Assembly (NCBI GenBank): GCA_004297485.1
Contig: SCTM01000294.1
Coordinates: 1-38,561 of the forward strand
From: Rhodospirillaceae bacterium
Lineage (GTDB): Bacteria; Pseudomonadota; Alphaproteobacteria; Rhodospirillales; Rhodospirillaceae
DNA: 38,561 bases
Direction of reading: 5' to 3'
Shown: positions 17,815 through 27,410 of the stretch, piece by piece
How positions within the stretch are numbered: position 1 is the stretch's first letter
Layout of the letters: every line of letters starts with the position of its first letter
Notes under the pieces: generated by a model
The model's input: only the letters and a program-made list of their open reading frames with translations
Told to the model about the DNA's origin: nothing
The model's database searches: none
Translations under genes and position numbers: made by a program

Positions 17815-18794
17815 CAGCTAACAAGATTTTTTTCTCCGCCAAGCCCGATCTGGCGCGCGCCGTTGATGCTTGGCGCACGTGGCTGGTGGCTGAGCGCCGT
17901 GCTTCGCGCCATACCGCCGATGCCTACGGCCGCGATCTCTCCGCGTTCCTCGCATTTCTGACCGAACACGAAGGCGCCGAGCCTGATCTTGGCACCTTGC
18001 GCGATCTTCGCACCGCCGACGTGCGGTCTTATCTCGCTCATCGCGGCACGGACGGATTGGCCCGCACTTCCATGGCGCGGGGCCTGTCCACCTTGCGCAA
18101 TTTCTTCCGCTATCTCGACCGCGCCGAATTGGTGCACAACCCGGCCATCGCCACGGTGAAAACGCCGCGCACGCCGCGCTCGGTGCCCAAGGCCCTGACG
18201 GAAGACGATGCGCTGGCCGCCATCCGCGAATCCGCCGCGCTGCACGATGAACCATGGCTCGCCGCCCGCGATACCGCGCTCTTGCTCCTGCTCTACGGTA
18301 GTGGATTGCGCATCGGCGAGGCCCTGTCACTCACCTGTGATGTGCTCGCGGCTCTGCGGTCCAAGGCCGGAGATACCGTGCGCGTCGTCGGCAAGGGCAA
18401 CAAGGAACGTATCGTGCCCGTGCTGCCCGTTGTGCGTGAGGCCCTGATCGCCTATCGCAAGATTTGTCCGTACGCGCCCGAGGCCGACGCACCGCTGTTT
18501 GTCGGCGCCCGCGGCAAGGCGCTCAATCCCGGTGTCATGCAGCGGCAGGTGCGGCGCATACGCGCGTTGCTCGGATTGGCCGAAAGCGCAACGCCACACG
18601 CGCTTCGCCACAGCTTCGCCACCCACCTGCTGGCCAAGGGTGGCGATCTGCGCACCATTCAGGAACTGCTGGGTCACGCATCCCTGTCCACGACGCAGCG
18701 CTACACCGAGGTGGACATGGGACGCCTGGGTGCGGTCTATAATGCCGCCCATCCGCGTGCGAAGATGCGTCGGAGCAGCAAAGCGTCTCTGTGA
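17796..18794 (+). CDS. xerC: Tyrosine recombinase XerC
   Basis: Site-specific recombinase that works with XerD at dif to resolve chromosome dimers. 332 aa, slightly longer than the usual 300. N-terminal SAM-like core-binding domain (WLVAERRASRHTADAYGRDL), then the catalytic domain: Arg172 in YGSGLRIGEAL, Lys in VVGKGNKERIVP, HALRHSFATHLL, LGHASLSTTQRYT and the nucleophile Tyr303. The full R-K-HxxR-H-Y set is present. GTG 17796 overlaps the DUF484 gene by 19 bp; this linkage is the reason for calling XerC rather than XerD. No integrase-type neighbours or attachment sites are visible, so it is a housekeeping copy. A REPIN-like repeat pair follows. Confidence 0.93.
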   Translation: MDTPALTANKIFFSAKPDLARAVDAWRTWLVAERRASRHTADAYGRDLSAFLAFLTEHEGAEPDLGTLRDLRTADVRSYLAHRGTDGLARTSMARGLSTLRNFFRYLDRAELVHNPAIATVKTPRTPRSVPKALTEDDALAAIRESAALHDEPWLAARDTALLLLLYGSGLRIGEALSLTCDVLAALRSKAGDTVRVVGKGNKERIVPVLPVVREALIAYRKICPYAPEADAPLFVGARGKALNPGVMQRQVRRIRALLGLAESATPHALRHSFATHLLAKGGDLRTIQELLGHASLSTTQRYTEVDMGRLGAVYNAAHPRAKMRRSSKASL

Positions 18795-18811
18795 TGGCAG
18801 CGCTCACTGCC

Positions 18812-18980
18812 GTCATCCTCGGGCTTGACCCGAGGATCCAGGGTTGCGAAAAAAGAGCCGTGCAGAGAAATTGACATTTCTCGACAGCGCACAGAGATGA
18901 AAACCCTGGGCCCTCGGCCGCGCGCGAAAGCGCGCATCTGTCAAGATGGCGGGGCTACGCCCGCCGGGTCCGAGGGCGAC
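18812..18980. repeat. REPIN-like inverted pair, copy 1
   Basis: Left hairpin GTCATCCTCGGGCTTGACCC through CAGGG (18812-18843) and a degenerate inverted partner at 18903-18980, ending GGGTCCGAGGGCGAC. An extra hairpin, GCGCGCGAAAGCGCGC (18920-18935), lies between. It fills the 197-bp convergent gap between xerC and the rhomboid gene and may serve as a bidirectional transcription boundary. Confidence 0.75.
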
Positions 18981-18991
18981 AAGAGTTAAGT

Positions 18992-19780
18992 TCAATCCCA
19001 CGGGCCCTTGCGACTGCGGGGATTGAAATCCGGCACCGAGCCCCGATTGCGACGAAACGATGCGCGCTGGGAAGCGAAGGCGCGCGAGGCTGCCGGCGCG
19101 AACATGCGCACGCCGCGTTGACGGAAAAACCACACCAGCATTGCACCGGCGATGAAGCCGCCGATATGCGCCATGAAGGCCACGCCCGGCTCGTTGGGAT
19201 CGGCGCCGGCCTGGGCCAGAAGCTGGCCCACGAACCAGAAGCCGAGCACGATGAAAGCCGGCAAGTTGATCACCGTGAAAAAGATGATCAGCAGCATCAG
19301 CACCTTGATGTTCGCCCGTGGCGATAGAACGAAGTACGCGCCGAGCACGCCCGATATGGCGCCGGACGCGCCGATCATGGGCACCTCCGACGACGGCATT
19401 GACAGAATCTGCGCGCTGGCCGCCGCCAAACCGCACAGAAGGTAGAACGCCAGGTAGCGCTTGTGACCGACGGACGCCTCGATGTTGGGTCCGAAAATCC
19501 ACAGATAGAGCATGTTGCCCAGGAGGTGGAACAAGCCGCCGTGGAGAAACATGGAGGTGAAGATCGTGGCCACCGCCGGCAGCCGATGTACCGAAGGGTC
19601 CACCAGGACACTGCCGAAGATGGTACCGGGGATCATGCCCAGGCGCAGGACGGCGATTTCGCCCTGACGGTCGCCGAGCGACGCCTGCCAGAAATAGACC
19701 GCCGCACACGCAGCAATAATGCCGTAGTTGACGTACGGCGTGACGGTGTGGGGACTGTCGTCGCGGAGAGGAAGGAACAT
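18992..19780 (-). CDS. Rhomboid family intramembrane serine protease
   Basis: Polytopic membrane protease, 262 aa. Catalytic dyad Ser139 (MIGASGAISGVLG) and His205 (AHIGGFIAGAM) on separate helices; HGGLFHLLGNMLYLW supplies the conserved His85 and Asn89 of the oxyanion region. About six transmembrane helices are visible. The C-terminus is basic and cytoplasmic or disordered (FASQRASFRRNRG). Substrates of such bacterial rhomboids are mostly unknown. It stands 77 bp downstream of the glycosyltransferase in the same direction and converges on xerC. ATG 19780 has no clear ribosome site, but the protein starts in the normal place. Confidence 0.92.
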   Translation of the reverse strand: MFLPLRDDSPHTVTPYVNYGIIAACAAVYFWQASLGDRQGEIAVLRLGMIPGTIFGSVLVDPSVHRLPAVATIFTSMFLHGGLFHLLGNMLYLWIFGPNIEASVGHKRYLAFYLLCGLAAASAQILSMPSSEVPMIGASGAISGVLGAYFVLSPRANIKVLMLLIIFFTVINLPAFIVLGFWFVGQLLAQAGADPNEPGVAFMAHIGGFIAGAMLVWFFRQRGVRMFAPAASRAFASQRASFRRNRGSVPDFNPRSRKGPWD

Positions 19781-19857
19781 GGATCGAAACTAGCGCATTT
19801 TCAAATGATGTGGATACGGGTTCGTCGCAGAAAATTCGCCGAACTTGAGGAGATTTC

Positions 19858-20643
19858 TTAGACCTTCGCCCCCAGTAGCTTGGCCACATGGGCCAGGCGG
19901 GCTTTGACCACGGTTTCCATCTGCGGCGTCATGAAGAATCCGTCATCGAGGCCGGAGCGATTCCATTCGGCCATGGACATGCCCAGTTTGGCCCGCTGGC
20001 GGTCGAGGGCATTGCCGGGCGATATGAACTGCTCGCAGGTGATGACGTCGATCTTGCGGTGCTTGACCAGGTCGCGCAGGCACTTGCGGTAAAGCGTGTC
20101 TTCGGTCCGGTAGGTGCGGAAATCCGCTTCTTCCGCGAAGCCCTGGATCATGTCGTGCCAGACGCGCCGCACACAGAAGTTGATAGGATTGCTTTCGTCC
20201 AGGGACGGGCCCCAATCCGCGTGCATGGGCATGTCCACCTTCATCCGCGTGAAGACATAGCCGAGCGCGCTGTCCGCCAGCAGTTCTTTGACGCACAGAT
20301 GGATATGGTTGGGATAAAACACGTCGTCGGCGTCAAGGAAAAACAGGAACCAGCCTGTCGATTGCCGCACGCCTTCGTTGCGGGAGAATCCGGGACCGCG
20401 ATTGACCGCATTCCGGATCAGCCGCACGGCTGGTTCGCGTTTGGCCCAGGCCTCAGCAATGCCCGCCGTCGCGTCGGTGGACACGTCGTCCACGACAACA
20501 ATCTCGCAATCCAGCGCGAGCCCCGCCACATCGACGCAGTGACGTAACGACGCCACCGCACTCTCCAGAGTCCGGTCGAGAGTCTTGGCGGCGTTATAGG
20601 CGGGGATGACGACAGTGGCGGTGAGTGGTGAGCGGAGAGCCAT
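19858..20643 (-). CDS. Family 2 glycosyltransferase
   Basis: GT-A fold glycosyltransferase, 261 aa, using a nucleotide-sugar donor. It opens TATVVIPAYNAAKTLDRTLE, then EIVVVDDVSTDAT (Asp52-Asp53), RNAVNRGPGFSRNEGV and FLDADD (Asp104-x-Asp106), the metal/donor-binding motif. No transmembrane segment is evident, so it is probably cytosolic or peripheral. The acceptor is unknown. The C-terminal part (about 120-261) is not one I recognise from a characterised enzyme. It lies alone between lpd and the rhomboid gene with a palindromic repeat just upstream; no other polysaccharide genes are nearby. Confidence 0.85.
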   Translation of the reverse strand: MALRSPLTATVVIPAYNAAKTLDRTLESAVASLRHCVDVAGLALDCEIVVVDDVSTDATAGIAEAWAKREPAVRLIRNAVNRGPGFSRNEGVRQSTGWFLFFLDADDVFYPNHIHLCVKELLADSALGYVFTRMKVDMPMHADWGPSLDESNPINFCVRRVWHDMIQGFAEEADFRTYRTEDTLYRKCLRDLVKHRKIDVITCEQFISPGNALDRQRAKLGMSMAEWNRSGLDDGFFMTPQMETVVKARLAHVAKLLGAKV

Positions 20644-20675
20644 CAGAGTTTGATCGGCTCAAGCTGAAGCATGTA

Positions 20676-20742
20676 CTCCCCCTCACCACCTCGCTCCGCT
20701 CGGCACCCTCTCCCCAGCGGGGAGAGGGTTAGGGTGAGGGGG
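20676..20742. repeat. C/G-rich double palindrome, copy 2
   Basis: Same structure as 16316-16382 in reverse orientation: CTCCCCCTCACC, then GCTCCGCTCGGC, the inner pair CACCCTCTCCCC / GGGGAGAGGGT, and the closing GGGTGAGGGGG. It sits between the lpd stop and the glycosyltransferase start. Confidence 0.9.
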
Positions 20743-20755
20743 CGATTCAAACTCA

Positions 20756-22174
20756 TCAGATATGGATCGCCCGCTTGTCCACGTTGAGGGCGGCTTCCTT
20801 CACCGCCTCGCCGAGCTGGGGATGGGCATGGCAGGTGCGGGCGATGTCCTCCGCCGCCGCGCCGAATTCCATGCCCAGCGCCACTTCCATGATGAGATCG
20901 CCGGCCTCGGGGCCGATGATGTGACAGCCCAGCACCCGGTCGGTCTTCTCGTCGGCAAGGATTTTCACAAAGCCGTCCATATCGCCGTTGGCGCGCGCGC
21001 GGCTGTTGGCGGTGAATGGAAATTTCCCGGTCTTGTATGCGACGCCGGCATCCTTGAGCTGTTCCTCGGTCTTGCCGATGCCCGCCACTTCCGGCCACGT
21101 ATAGACCACGCCGGCAATGGCGTCGTAGTTGATATGGGCGGTCTGGCCGCTGATGATTTCCGCCGTCGCGACACCTTCGTCCTCGGCCTTGTGGGCCAGC
21201 ATCTGGCCGCCGATGACATCGCCGATGGCGAAAATACCTTCCACATTGGTCTGAAAGTTGCCGTCCACTTCCACAAAGCCGCGATTGGAAACCTTCACGC
21301 CGACCTCAGTAAGACCGAGGCCCTCGATGAACGGGCGGCGGCCGATGGCCACCAGCACGGTTTCCGCCGTCAATGTTTCCGATGCGCCGCCCTGGGCTGG
21401 CTCAAGCGTCAAGGTAACGCCGGACTTGGCCGCCTGGGCCTTGGTTACCTTGGTGCTGAGTTTGAATTTCATGCCCTGGCGTTCGAGGATGCGTTGCATC
21501 TGCTTGCGCACTTCGCCGTCCATAGGCGGCAGGATGACGTCGAGGAATTCCACCACGGTGACTTCCGTACCGAGGCGGCGCCACACGGATCCCATCTCCA
21601 GCCCAATCACACCCGCGCCGATCACCACCATGGACTTGGGCGGTTTGGCGAGCGTCAGCGCACCTGTGGAGGAAACAATCTGCTTTTCGTCGATGGCCAC
21701 GCCGGGCAGCGGCGTCGTCTCGGAACCGGTGGCGATGACCACATACTTGGTGCTGTAGGTCTCGTTCTTGCCGTCGAGGGTTTTAACCGCGACCTCATGG
21801 GCGCCCCGCGCCGTTTTGGCGATGCGGCCCGTGCCCTTGATGTAGGTGACCTTGTTTTTCTTGAACAGGAACTCGATGCCGCTGGTGTTCTGCTTCACCA
21901 CGTCATCCTTGCGCGCGAGCATCGTATTCATGTCCAGCTCGACCTTGCCGACCTTGATGCCGTGGGCGGCAAAGCTGTGGTTGGCTTCTTCGAACAAATG
22001 CGAGGACTGGAGCAGCGCCTTGGACGGGATGCAGCCGACATTGAGGCAGGTGCCGCCGAGCGTACCGCGATTCTCCACGCACGCCGCCTTGAGGCCGAGT
22101 TGCGCGGCGCGAATGGCGCACACATAGCCACCCGGTCCACCGCCGATTACGATGACGTCAAATGAATCGGCCAT
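20756..22174 (-). CDS. lpd: Dihydrolipoyl dehydrogenase (E3)
   Basis: FAD enzyme re-oxidising dihydrolipoyl groups of 2-oxo-acid dehydrogenase complexes with NAD+. 472 aa. FAD-binding GGGPGGY (11-17), redox disulfide Cys43/Cys48 in [16 protein letters not shown]-binding [19 protein letters not shown]-binding FAIGDVIGG, and the C-terminal catalytic [15 protein letters not shown]. As it follows sucA and odhB on the same strand it is probably the E3 of the 2-oxoglutarate dehydrogenase complex, though E3 is often shared with others. A good ribosome site (AGGGG) precedes ATG 22174. The gap to odhB (153 bp) holds two 9-bp hairpins. Confidence 0.97.
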   Translation of the reverse strand: MADSFDVIVIGGGPGGYVCAIRAAQLGLKAACVENRGTLGGTCLNVGCIPSKALLQSSHLFEEANHSFAAHGIKVGKVELDMNTMLARKDDVVKQNTSGIEFLFKKNKVTYIKGTGRIAKTARGAHEVAVKTLDGKNETYSTKYVVIATGSETTPLPGVAIDEKQIVSSTGALTLAKPPKSMVVIGAGVIGLEMGSVWRRLGTEVTVVEFLDVILPPMDGEVRKQMQRILERQGMKFKLSTKVTKAQAAKSGVTLTLEPAQGGASETLTAETVLVAIGRRPFIEGLGLTEVGVKVSNRGFVEVDGNFQTNVEGIFAIGDVIGGQMLAHKAEDEGVATAEIISGQTAHINYDAIAGVVYTWPEVAGIGKTEEQLKDAGVAYKTGKFPFTANSRARANGDMDGFVKILADEKTDRVLGCHIIGPEAGDLIMEVALGMEFGAAAEDIARTCHAHPQLGEAVKEAALNVDKRAIHI

Positions 22175-22223
22175 AAACTTTGTCCCCTAATTCTTGTCGT
22201 CCAGGATTAGCTCACTTGACGTC

Positions 22224-22309
22224 GCCACCCGATTCATTCGGGTGGCCCACTTCTCATCCGCAAGGACGTAGCCTACCGCACCGTGGATCGCCCGAATAAA
22301 TCGGGCGAT
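22224..22309. repeat. Pair of 9-bp hairpins between odhB and lpd
   Basis: GCCACCCGA (22224-22232) pairs with TCGGGTGGC (22238-22246), and ATCGCCCGA (22287-22295) with TCGGGCGAT (22301-22309); both have 5-nt AT-rich loops. They resemble each other and have the general form of the REPIN-like hairpins elsewhere in the window (GTC...CGGG...CCCG...GAC). They may reduce read-through or stabilise the odhB message. Confidence 0.7.
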
Positions 22310-22327
22310 GACAGCTACGTTAGATGT

Positions 22328-23602
22328 TCACGCCTCGATCAGCAGGCGGCTCGGGTCTTCGATGTGTTCTTTCACGCGCACCAGGAAGGTCACGGCCTCG
22401 CGGCCGTCGACAATGCGGTGATCGTAGGACAGCGCCAGATACATCATCGGACGTGCGACGATGGAGCCGTCGTCCAGCACCACCGCCCGCTGCTTGATGT
22501 TGTGCATGCCCAGAATGCCCGATTGCGGCGTGTTGAGGATCGGCGTCGACAGCATCGAACCGTAAATGCCGCCGTTGGTGATGGTGAAGGTACCGCCGGC
22601 CAGATCCTCGAGGGCCAGCTTGCCGTCGCGCGCCTTACGGCCGAGGCCGGAAATCTCCGCCTCGATCTCGGCAAAGGATTTGACGTCGCAATTCCGCACG
22701 ACCGGCACCACCAGCCCCTGGGGCGTGCCGACCGCGATGCCGATGTCGTAGAAGTTTTTGTAGACCAGTTCATCGCCCTGGATCTCGGCATTGACGGCTG
22801 GGAGTTCCTTGAGTGCCGCGACACAGGCTTTGGCGAAAAAGGACATGAAGCCCATTTTCACGCCGTGCTTTTTCTCGAAGGCGTCTTTGTAGCGGCCGCG
22901 CAGGGCCATGACCGCCGACATATCGACCTCGTTGAACGTGGTCAGCATGGCCGCGGTGTTCTGAGCCTCTTTCAGGCGTTCGGCGATACGCTTGCGCAGG
23001 CGGGTCATGCGTACCCGCTCTTCCGCCGGCTTGCGATCCGGGGCCGCGACCTTGACGGCGCTTTCACCGCCGCCGGCGATGAACGCCAGCACGTCGGCCT
23101 TGGTCAGGCGGCCGCTCTTGCCGTTGGCGGGAATTTTCTTCGGATCAAGGCCGTGCTCGTCGACCAGATGACGCACCGACGGCGCCAGCGGATAATCGGC
23201 GGCGAGAGAAACGGCCGGTGCCGCCGGCTTGGCGGCAGGTGGCGCCGCAGCCGGCGCGGCGGCTTTGGGTGCCGCGGCCTTCGGGGCTTCGGCCTTGGCG
23301 GGAGCTGCCGCCTTGGGTGCCTCGGCCTTGGGCGCCGCGGCCTTCTTTTCCGATCCGGCGGCGACCGCGCCACCGATCACACCGAGCACCGCGCCGACGC
23401 CCACTTCGGCACCGTCGCCGGCAACGATCTCGCTGAGGGTACCGGCGGCCTCGGCCCTGACTTCCACCGTGACCTTGTCCGTTTCCAGTTCAAGCAGAAC
23501 ATCGTCGGTGGCGACGGTGTCGCCTACTTTCTTGAACCATTTGGCGACGGTGGCTTCGGTGACGGACTCACCCAAGGTCGGCACTTTGATCTCTGTCGGC
23601 AT
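22328..23602 (-). CDS. odhB: 2-oxoglutarate dehydrogenase E2, dihydrolipoyl succinyltransferase
   Basis: E2 core of the 2-oxoglutarate dehydrogenase complex, moving the succinyl group from E1 to CoA. 424 aa. N-terminal lipoyl domain with Lys43 in [10 protein letters not shown], an Ala/Pro/Lys-rich linker (about 80-140), peripheral-subunit-binding domain ([19 protein letters not shown]), and a catalytic domain ending with [17 protein letters not shown] (His and Asp catalytic). The E2 type is succinyl (one lipoyl domain, GESVTEATV start). The open frame reaches back to 23731, but ATG 23602 with GAGG upstream fits the family start exactly. It is 73 bp after sucA. Confidence 0.97.
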   Translation of the reverse strand: MPTEIKVPTLGESVTEATVAKWFKKVGDTVATDDVLLELETDKVTVEVRAEAAGTLSEIVAGDGAEVGVGAVLGVIGGAVAAGSEKKAAAPKAEAPKAAAPAKAEAPKAAAPKAAAPAAAPPAAKPAAPAVSLAADYPLAPSVRHLVDEHGLDPKKIPANGKSGRLTKADVLAFIAGGGESAVKVAAPDRKPAEERVRMTRLRKRIAERLKEAQNTAAMLTTFNEVDMSAVMALRGRYKDAFEKKHGVKMGFMSFFAKACVAALKELPAVNAEIQGDELVYKNFYDIGIAVGTPQGLVVPVVRNCDVKSFAEIEAEISGLGRKARDGKLALEDLAGGTFTITNGGIYGSMLSTPILNTPQSGILGMHNIKQRAVVLDDGSIVARPMMYLALSYDHRIVDGREAVTFLVRVKEHIEDPSRLLIEA

Positions 23603-23675
23603 ATTTCCCTCGGCTCCGGCGGAGCGCCCCAAATGACAAGCGGCCCCAACAGGCCGCCGTTGTTCTTTCGTCAGG

Positions 23676-26621
23676 TTATTCCGCGGCCATCTTGCCCATT
23701 TTTGTGACCCGCCGGAACGGCTGCGGGACATCGGCCAACGGTGTGACCAATGCCCATTCGACGATTTGATTCTGTTCGCGGACGTGGTTGCGCATCAGAC
23801 CGGTTGCCGGCGAGGCCGCGGGCATGCGGCCCGCGTAGGCCGGACGCTTGGTCTTCACGTCGGTGTCCTCAAGGGCATATTCCAGGCGCCGGTCGACAAA
23901 GGTCCACGACCCCATGTTGGCGGGCTCTTCCTGGCACCAGACCACTTCGGCGTTCTTGTACTTGGCAAGCTCGCGGGCGACGCTCTCTTTCGGCCACGGA
24001 TAAAGCTGCTCGACCCGGACGATGGCCACATCGTCGAGGCCGCGATCTTCCCGCGATTGAAGAAGATCGTAGTAGATCTTGCCGGAGCACAACACCACGC
24101 GGCGTACTTTGGCCGGAGCAGCCAGCTTCCCGGCATCGCCAATCACCCGCCGGAAGCTGGTCTGCGGCGCCATCTCGCTGAGAGTCGAGACGCAGCGCTT
24201 GTGACGCAGCAGCGACTTCGGCGTCATGATCACCAGCGGCTTGCGGAAATTACGCCGCAACTGACGGCGGAGCGCATGGAAATAATTCGCCGGTGTGGTG
24301 ATGTTGCATACCTGCCAGTTGTCCTGGGCGGAGAGCTGGAGATAACGCTCCATGCGCGCGGATGAATGCTCCGGTCCCTGGCCTTCGAACCCGTGGGGCA
24401 ACAGCATGACCAGACCCGACAGGCGCAGCCACTTGCTTTCCGCCGAATTGATAAACTGGTCGATGATCATCTGGGCGCCGTTGCCGAAATCGCCGAACTG
24501 CGCTTCCCAGATGGTCATGACATTGGGCTCGGCCAGGGAGAACCCGTATTCGAAGCCGAGGAGCGATAGCTCGGACAGCGGGCTGTCGCGCACTTCGAAG
24601 CGGCCCTGTTTGCCGGGACGGATGTTGTTGAGAGGAATGTAACGATCCTCGGTATTCTGATCGACCAGGACCGAATGACGCTGGGAGAACGTGCCGCGGC
24701 CCACATCCTGCCCGGACAGACGCACGCCCGAACCTTCGACCAGCAGCGTTCCCCATGCCAGGGCTTCCGCCGTCGCCCAGTCGATATCCTTGCCGGTCTG
24801 GATCATCTCCTGCTTGGCTTTGAGCTGGCGGACGATCTTGGGGTTGATGGCCACATCGGTGGGCACGCGGGCCAAAGCCTGTCCCACCTCGGCGAGAAGA
24901 TCCGCCTCGACCCCGGTCTTATCGTCGCGATATTCCTCTTCATCGCCCAGCTGCGCGAGGCCGGTCCATGCGCCTTCCAGCCAATCGGCCTTGTTGGGAC
25001 GGAAGTTCGACGACGATTCGAAGTCGGCTTCCATCATGTGCATGAACTTGCTCATCATCAGGTCGGCCTCGGACTGGGAGTAGAGGCCTTCCTTGACCAG
25101 CTGCTGGGCATAGAGGCTGCGCGCCGTCGGATGGGTTTCGATCGCCTTGTACATCAACGGCTGAGTGAACTTGGGCTCGTCGCCCTCGTTGTGGCCAAAG
25201 CGGCGATAGCACACCATGTCGAGCACAACATCGACGCCGAACTCCTGGCGGAACTCGATCGCGATGCGCGCGGCGTTGACCACCGCCTCGGGATCGTCGG
25301 CATTGACGTGGAAGATGGGCGTCTCGGCCATCTTGGCGATATCGGTGCAGTATAGCCCCGACCGGCTGTAGCGCGGCGTCGTCGTGAAACCGATCTGGTT
25401 ATTGACGACCACGTGCACCGTTCCCCCGGTGGTATAGCCCTCGATCTGGGAGAAGCCGAAACACTCGGCGATTACGCCCTGGCCGGCGAATGCGGCATCG
25501 CCGTGCATCAGTAATCCCATGACCTTTTTGCGCGTTTTGTCGCCAAGCTGATCCTGCTTGGCCCGCACCTTGCCGAGCACCACCGGGTCCACCACTTCAA
25601 GGTGCGATGGATTGGCGGTAAGGGACAAATGCACGACATTGCCGTCGAAGGTGCGGTCGGCGGACGTGCCCAGGTGATACTTCACATCGCCCGACCCGCC
25701 GACGTCATCCGGTTGGGAGGAGTTGCCCTGGAATTCCGAGAACAAGGCGCTGAACGGCTTGTGCATGACATTGACCAGCACGTTCAGACGGCCGCGGTGG
25801 GGCATGCCGATGACGATCTGCTCGAGGCCAAGCTGGCCGCCGCGCTTGATGATCTGTTCCAGGGCCGGGATGAGCGCTTCGCCGCCGTCGAGACCAAAAC
25901 GTTTGGTGCCGGTGTATTTGATGCCCAGGAACTTCTCGAAACCCTCCGCCTCGGTCATGCGCTCGAGGATCGCGCGCTTTCCTTCCGGCGAGAACTGAGG
26001 CGTGTTGCGGTTGGGCTCGATGCGCGCCTGCAGCCATTCGCGCTGCTTGATGTCCTGGATGTGCATGTATTCCACACCGCAGTTGCCGCAATAGATGTCC
26101 TTAAGTGCGTTGAGCAAATCGCGGAGCTTAACGTTCGTGAATCCGAACGCGCCGTCGATGATGATCTCGCGGTCCAGGTCCGCGTCGGTGAACCCGTGAT
26201 AGGTATAGTCGAGTTCCGGATGCGACACGTTCCGCGTCAATTTGAGCGGATCGAGATTCGCGAGCTGGTGACCGCGCGTACGATAGGCACGGATAAGGCG
26301 CACCGCGCGGATGGAATCCTGGCTCTGGCGCAGCAGCGCGGCCTGATCGAATGCAGGTGCGGGCGAGGCATCGCGGCCGTTCTTGGCCGGCTTGCCGCCC
26401 TTCGCCGGTGAAGCGTCCGGATCAGGAACGCCGATGACGGCGGCATCGGACGGCGCCCAACTGGCGCCCTCAATGTCCTTGAAGAGCGCGGTCTCTTCTT
26501 CGTTGAGGTCGGCGAAGAAGCTCGCCCAACTTGGATCGACGGCGGCCGGGTTGTGGATAAAACGGGTATAAAGTTCGGCGATGAAAGTCGCGTTGGCACT
26601 GGTCAGGAATGAAGCATCCAC
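23676..26621 (-). CDS. sucA: 2-oxoglutarate dehydrogenase E1 component
   Basis: Thiamine-diphosphate enzyme that decarboxylates 2-oxoglutarate and succinylates the E2 lipoyl group; TCA cycle. 981 aa, near the usual 930-1000. The N-terminal [28 protein letters not shown] is the E1 entry segment, followed by [32 protein letters not shown], and the C-terminal transketolase-like half ([38 protein letters not shown]). The start is GTG 26621, with AGGGA about 10 bases upstream. The 259 bp upstream contain a perfect palindrome, a direct repeat and a hairpin that may be control elements. Confidence 0.98.
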   Translation of the reverse strand: MDASFLTSANATFIAELYTRFIHNPAAVDPSWASFFADLNEEETALFKDIEGASWAPSDAAVIGVPDPDASPAKGGKPAKNGRDASPAPAFDQAALLRQSQDSIRAVRLIRAYRTRGHQLANLDPLKLTRNVSHPELDYTYHGFTDADLDREIIIDGAFGFTNVKLRDLLNALKDIYCGNCGVEYMHIQDIKQREWLQARIEPNRNTPQFSPEGKRAILERMTEAEGFEKFLGIKYTGTKRFGLDGGEALIPALEQIIKRGGQLGLEQIVIGMPHRGRLNVLVNVMHKPFSALFSEFQGNSSQPDDVGGSGDVKYHLGTSADRTFDGNVVHLSLTANPSHLEVVDPVVLGKVRAKQDQLGDKTRKKVMGLLMHGDAAFAGQGVIAECFGFSQIEGYTTGGTVHVVVNNQIGFTTTPRYSRSGLYCTDIAKMAETPIFHVNADDPEAVVNAARIAIEFRQEFGVDVVLDMVCYRRFGHNEGDEPKFTQPLMYKAIETHPTARSLYAQQLVKEGLYSQSEADLMMSKFMHMMEADFESSSNFRPNKADWLEGAWTGLAQLGDEEEYRDDKTGVEADLLAEVGQALARVPTDVAINPKIVRQLKAKQEMIQTGKDIDWATAEALAWGTLLVEGSGVRLSGQDVGRGTFSQRHSVLVDQNTEDRYIPLNNIRPGKQGRFEVRDSPLSELSLLGFEYGFSLAEPNVMTIWEAQFGDFGNGAQMIIDQFINSAESKWLRLSGLVMLLPHGFEGQGPEHSSARMERYLQLSAQDNWQVCNITTPANYFHALRRQLRRNFRKPLVIMTPKSLLRHKRCVSTLSEMAPQTSFRRVIGDAGKLAAPAKVRRVVLCSGKIYYDLLQSREDRGLDDVAIVRVEQLYPWPKESVARELAKYKNAEVVWCQEEPANMGSWTFVDRRLEYALEDTDVKTKRPAYAGRMPAASPATGLMRNHVREQNQIVEWALVTPLADVPQPFRRVTKMGKMAAE

Positions 26622-26734
26622 GGTCTAATCCCTGGTTTAGGCTCGGAACACGCCGGCCCGGAGCCGCCGATCAGCCGGTCACGGACTCCCGCCCCCATGG
26701 CCGGGGAAAGGACGGCAGCATGCCCCCTACATAG

Positions 26735-26746
26735 CGGAATATTCCG
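26735..26746. promoter_or_regulatory. Perfect 12-bp palindrome upstream of sucA
   Basis: CGGAATATTCCG is self-complementary and AT-rich at its centre, 114 bp upstream of the sucA GTG. It looks like an operator for a dimeric regulator, but no regulator gene is nearby and the motif is not one I can name. Confidence 0.35.
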
Positions 26747-26761
26747 TTTACCACAATGAGT

Positions 26762-26784
26762 TACCGCCCGTTACGCGGGCGGTA
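26762..26784. promoter_or_regulatory. Hairpin between the PagL-like gene and sucA
   Basis: TACCGCCCG (26762-26770) pairs perfectly with CGGGCGGTA (26776-26784) around TTACG. It may end transcripts from the PagL-like gene; there is no T-run on the minus strand, so if it terminates it does so weakly. Confidence 0.4.
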
Positions 26785-26827
26785 GAAACGGCGGGTTGTA
26801 ACTCTGGGTTTCTCCAACCCCTTGGGA

Positions 26828-26862
26828 TATCGACATTTCCGGGAACGGCTATCGATATTTCC
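26828..26862. repeat. Imperfect direct repeat, 22-bp period, between the PagL-like gene and sucA
   Basis: TATCGACATTTCC (26828-26840) and TATCGATATTTCC (26850-26862) differ at one base and are spaced by two DNA turns, an arrangement typical of paired binding sites for a regulator. It lies just beyond the stop of the PagL-like gene and upstream of sucA. Function unknown. Confidence 0.5.
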
Positions 26863-26880
26863 GAATACCGGCCAAGGAGG

Positions 26881-27405
26881 CTAGTCGCCGAACATCCATG
26901 ACCACGTCACCAAGGCCGAGTTCGAGCCTGGATTGATGCGGTGAGTGTTGGCGTTGGAGATGTGGGTGAATTCGACCCCGAGACGGCTATGGTCGCTGAT
27001 GGCATAGGAGGCGCCCAAGCCCAGGTGAAACTCGAAGGTGCCGCCGAGGTCAATGCCGCTGCCACGGCGATAGCCGCCGAGTCCGGCCGAGGGTTCGATC
27101 TCCCAACGGTCGTTGTCGAACTGAAACGGCGCGGCGAGGCCGGCCCAGCCCATGACGCCGCCTTTGGTGTTGCCCATGACGCCGACCACGGGTTTCAAAC
27201 CGCGAAACACGCCGTCGCCGCCGAACAGGCCCCAGCCGAAACGATACGTCACATCGGCCTCGGCCGGATGGGCGTGATGGGAGACCAGGTCGAACAGGCC
27301 GGCGCCGACGGTGAGTTGACTCGCGTCGTCGGCGCGAGCGGACGAGGTCATGGCGGCAATGGCGCACGCGGCCGCGCCGACGAGAGCTGCAAGTGATGTG
27401 CGCAT
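26881..27405 (-). CDS. PagL-like outer-membrane protein (acyloxyacyl hydrolase family), key Glu replaced
   Basis: Predicted exported beta-barrel protein, 174 aa from ATG 27405; a GTG at 27411 would add two residues and overlaps the sucD stop. Signal peptide with cleavage near SARA-DDAS, then alternating Gly/aromatic strands typical of small outer-membrane barrels. The family motif is seen as EFTHISNANTH with His148 and Ser150, matching the His-x-Ser of PagL lipid A 3-O-deacylase. In characterised PagL a Glu follows 12 residues after the Ser; here that position is Asn162 (in NPGSNS). It may use another acid, be inactive, or belong to a different subfamily. It directly follows sucD and precedes sucA, an odd place for an envelope protein. 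Confidence 0.72.
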   Translation of the reverse strand: MRTSLAALVGAAACAIAAMTSSARADDASQLTVGAGLFDLVSHHAHPAEADVTYRFGWGLFGGDGVFRGLKPVVGVMGNTKGGVMGWAGLAAPFQFDNDRWEIEPSAGLGGYRRGSGIDLGGTFEFHLGLGASYAISDHSRLGVEFTHISNANTHRINPGSNSALVTWSWMFGD

Positions 27406-27410
27406 GGCCA

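Noticed and set aside
17796-18794. Tyrosine recombinase as a sign of an integrated element
   Set aside because: Its linkage to DUF484, normal composition and lack of attachment sites or cargo fit housekeeping xerC.
20762-22165. 467-codon frame opposite lpd
   Set aside because: Mirror of a clear dihydrolipoyl dehydrogenase gene; composition artefact with His/Arg-rich translation.
22283-23707. 474-codon frame opposite odhB
   Set aside because: Antisense to the E2 gene; the Gly-rich stretch is the complement of the Ala/Pro linker.
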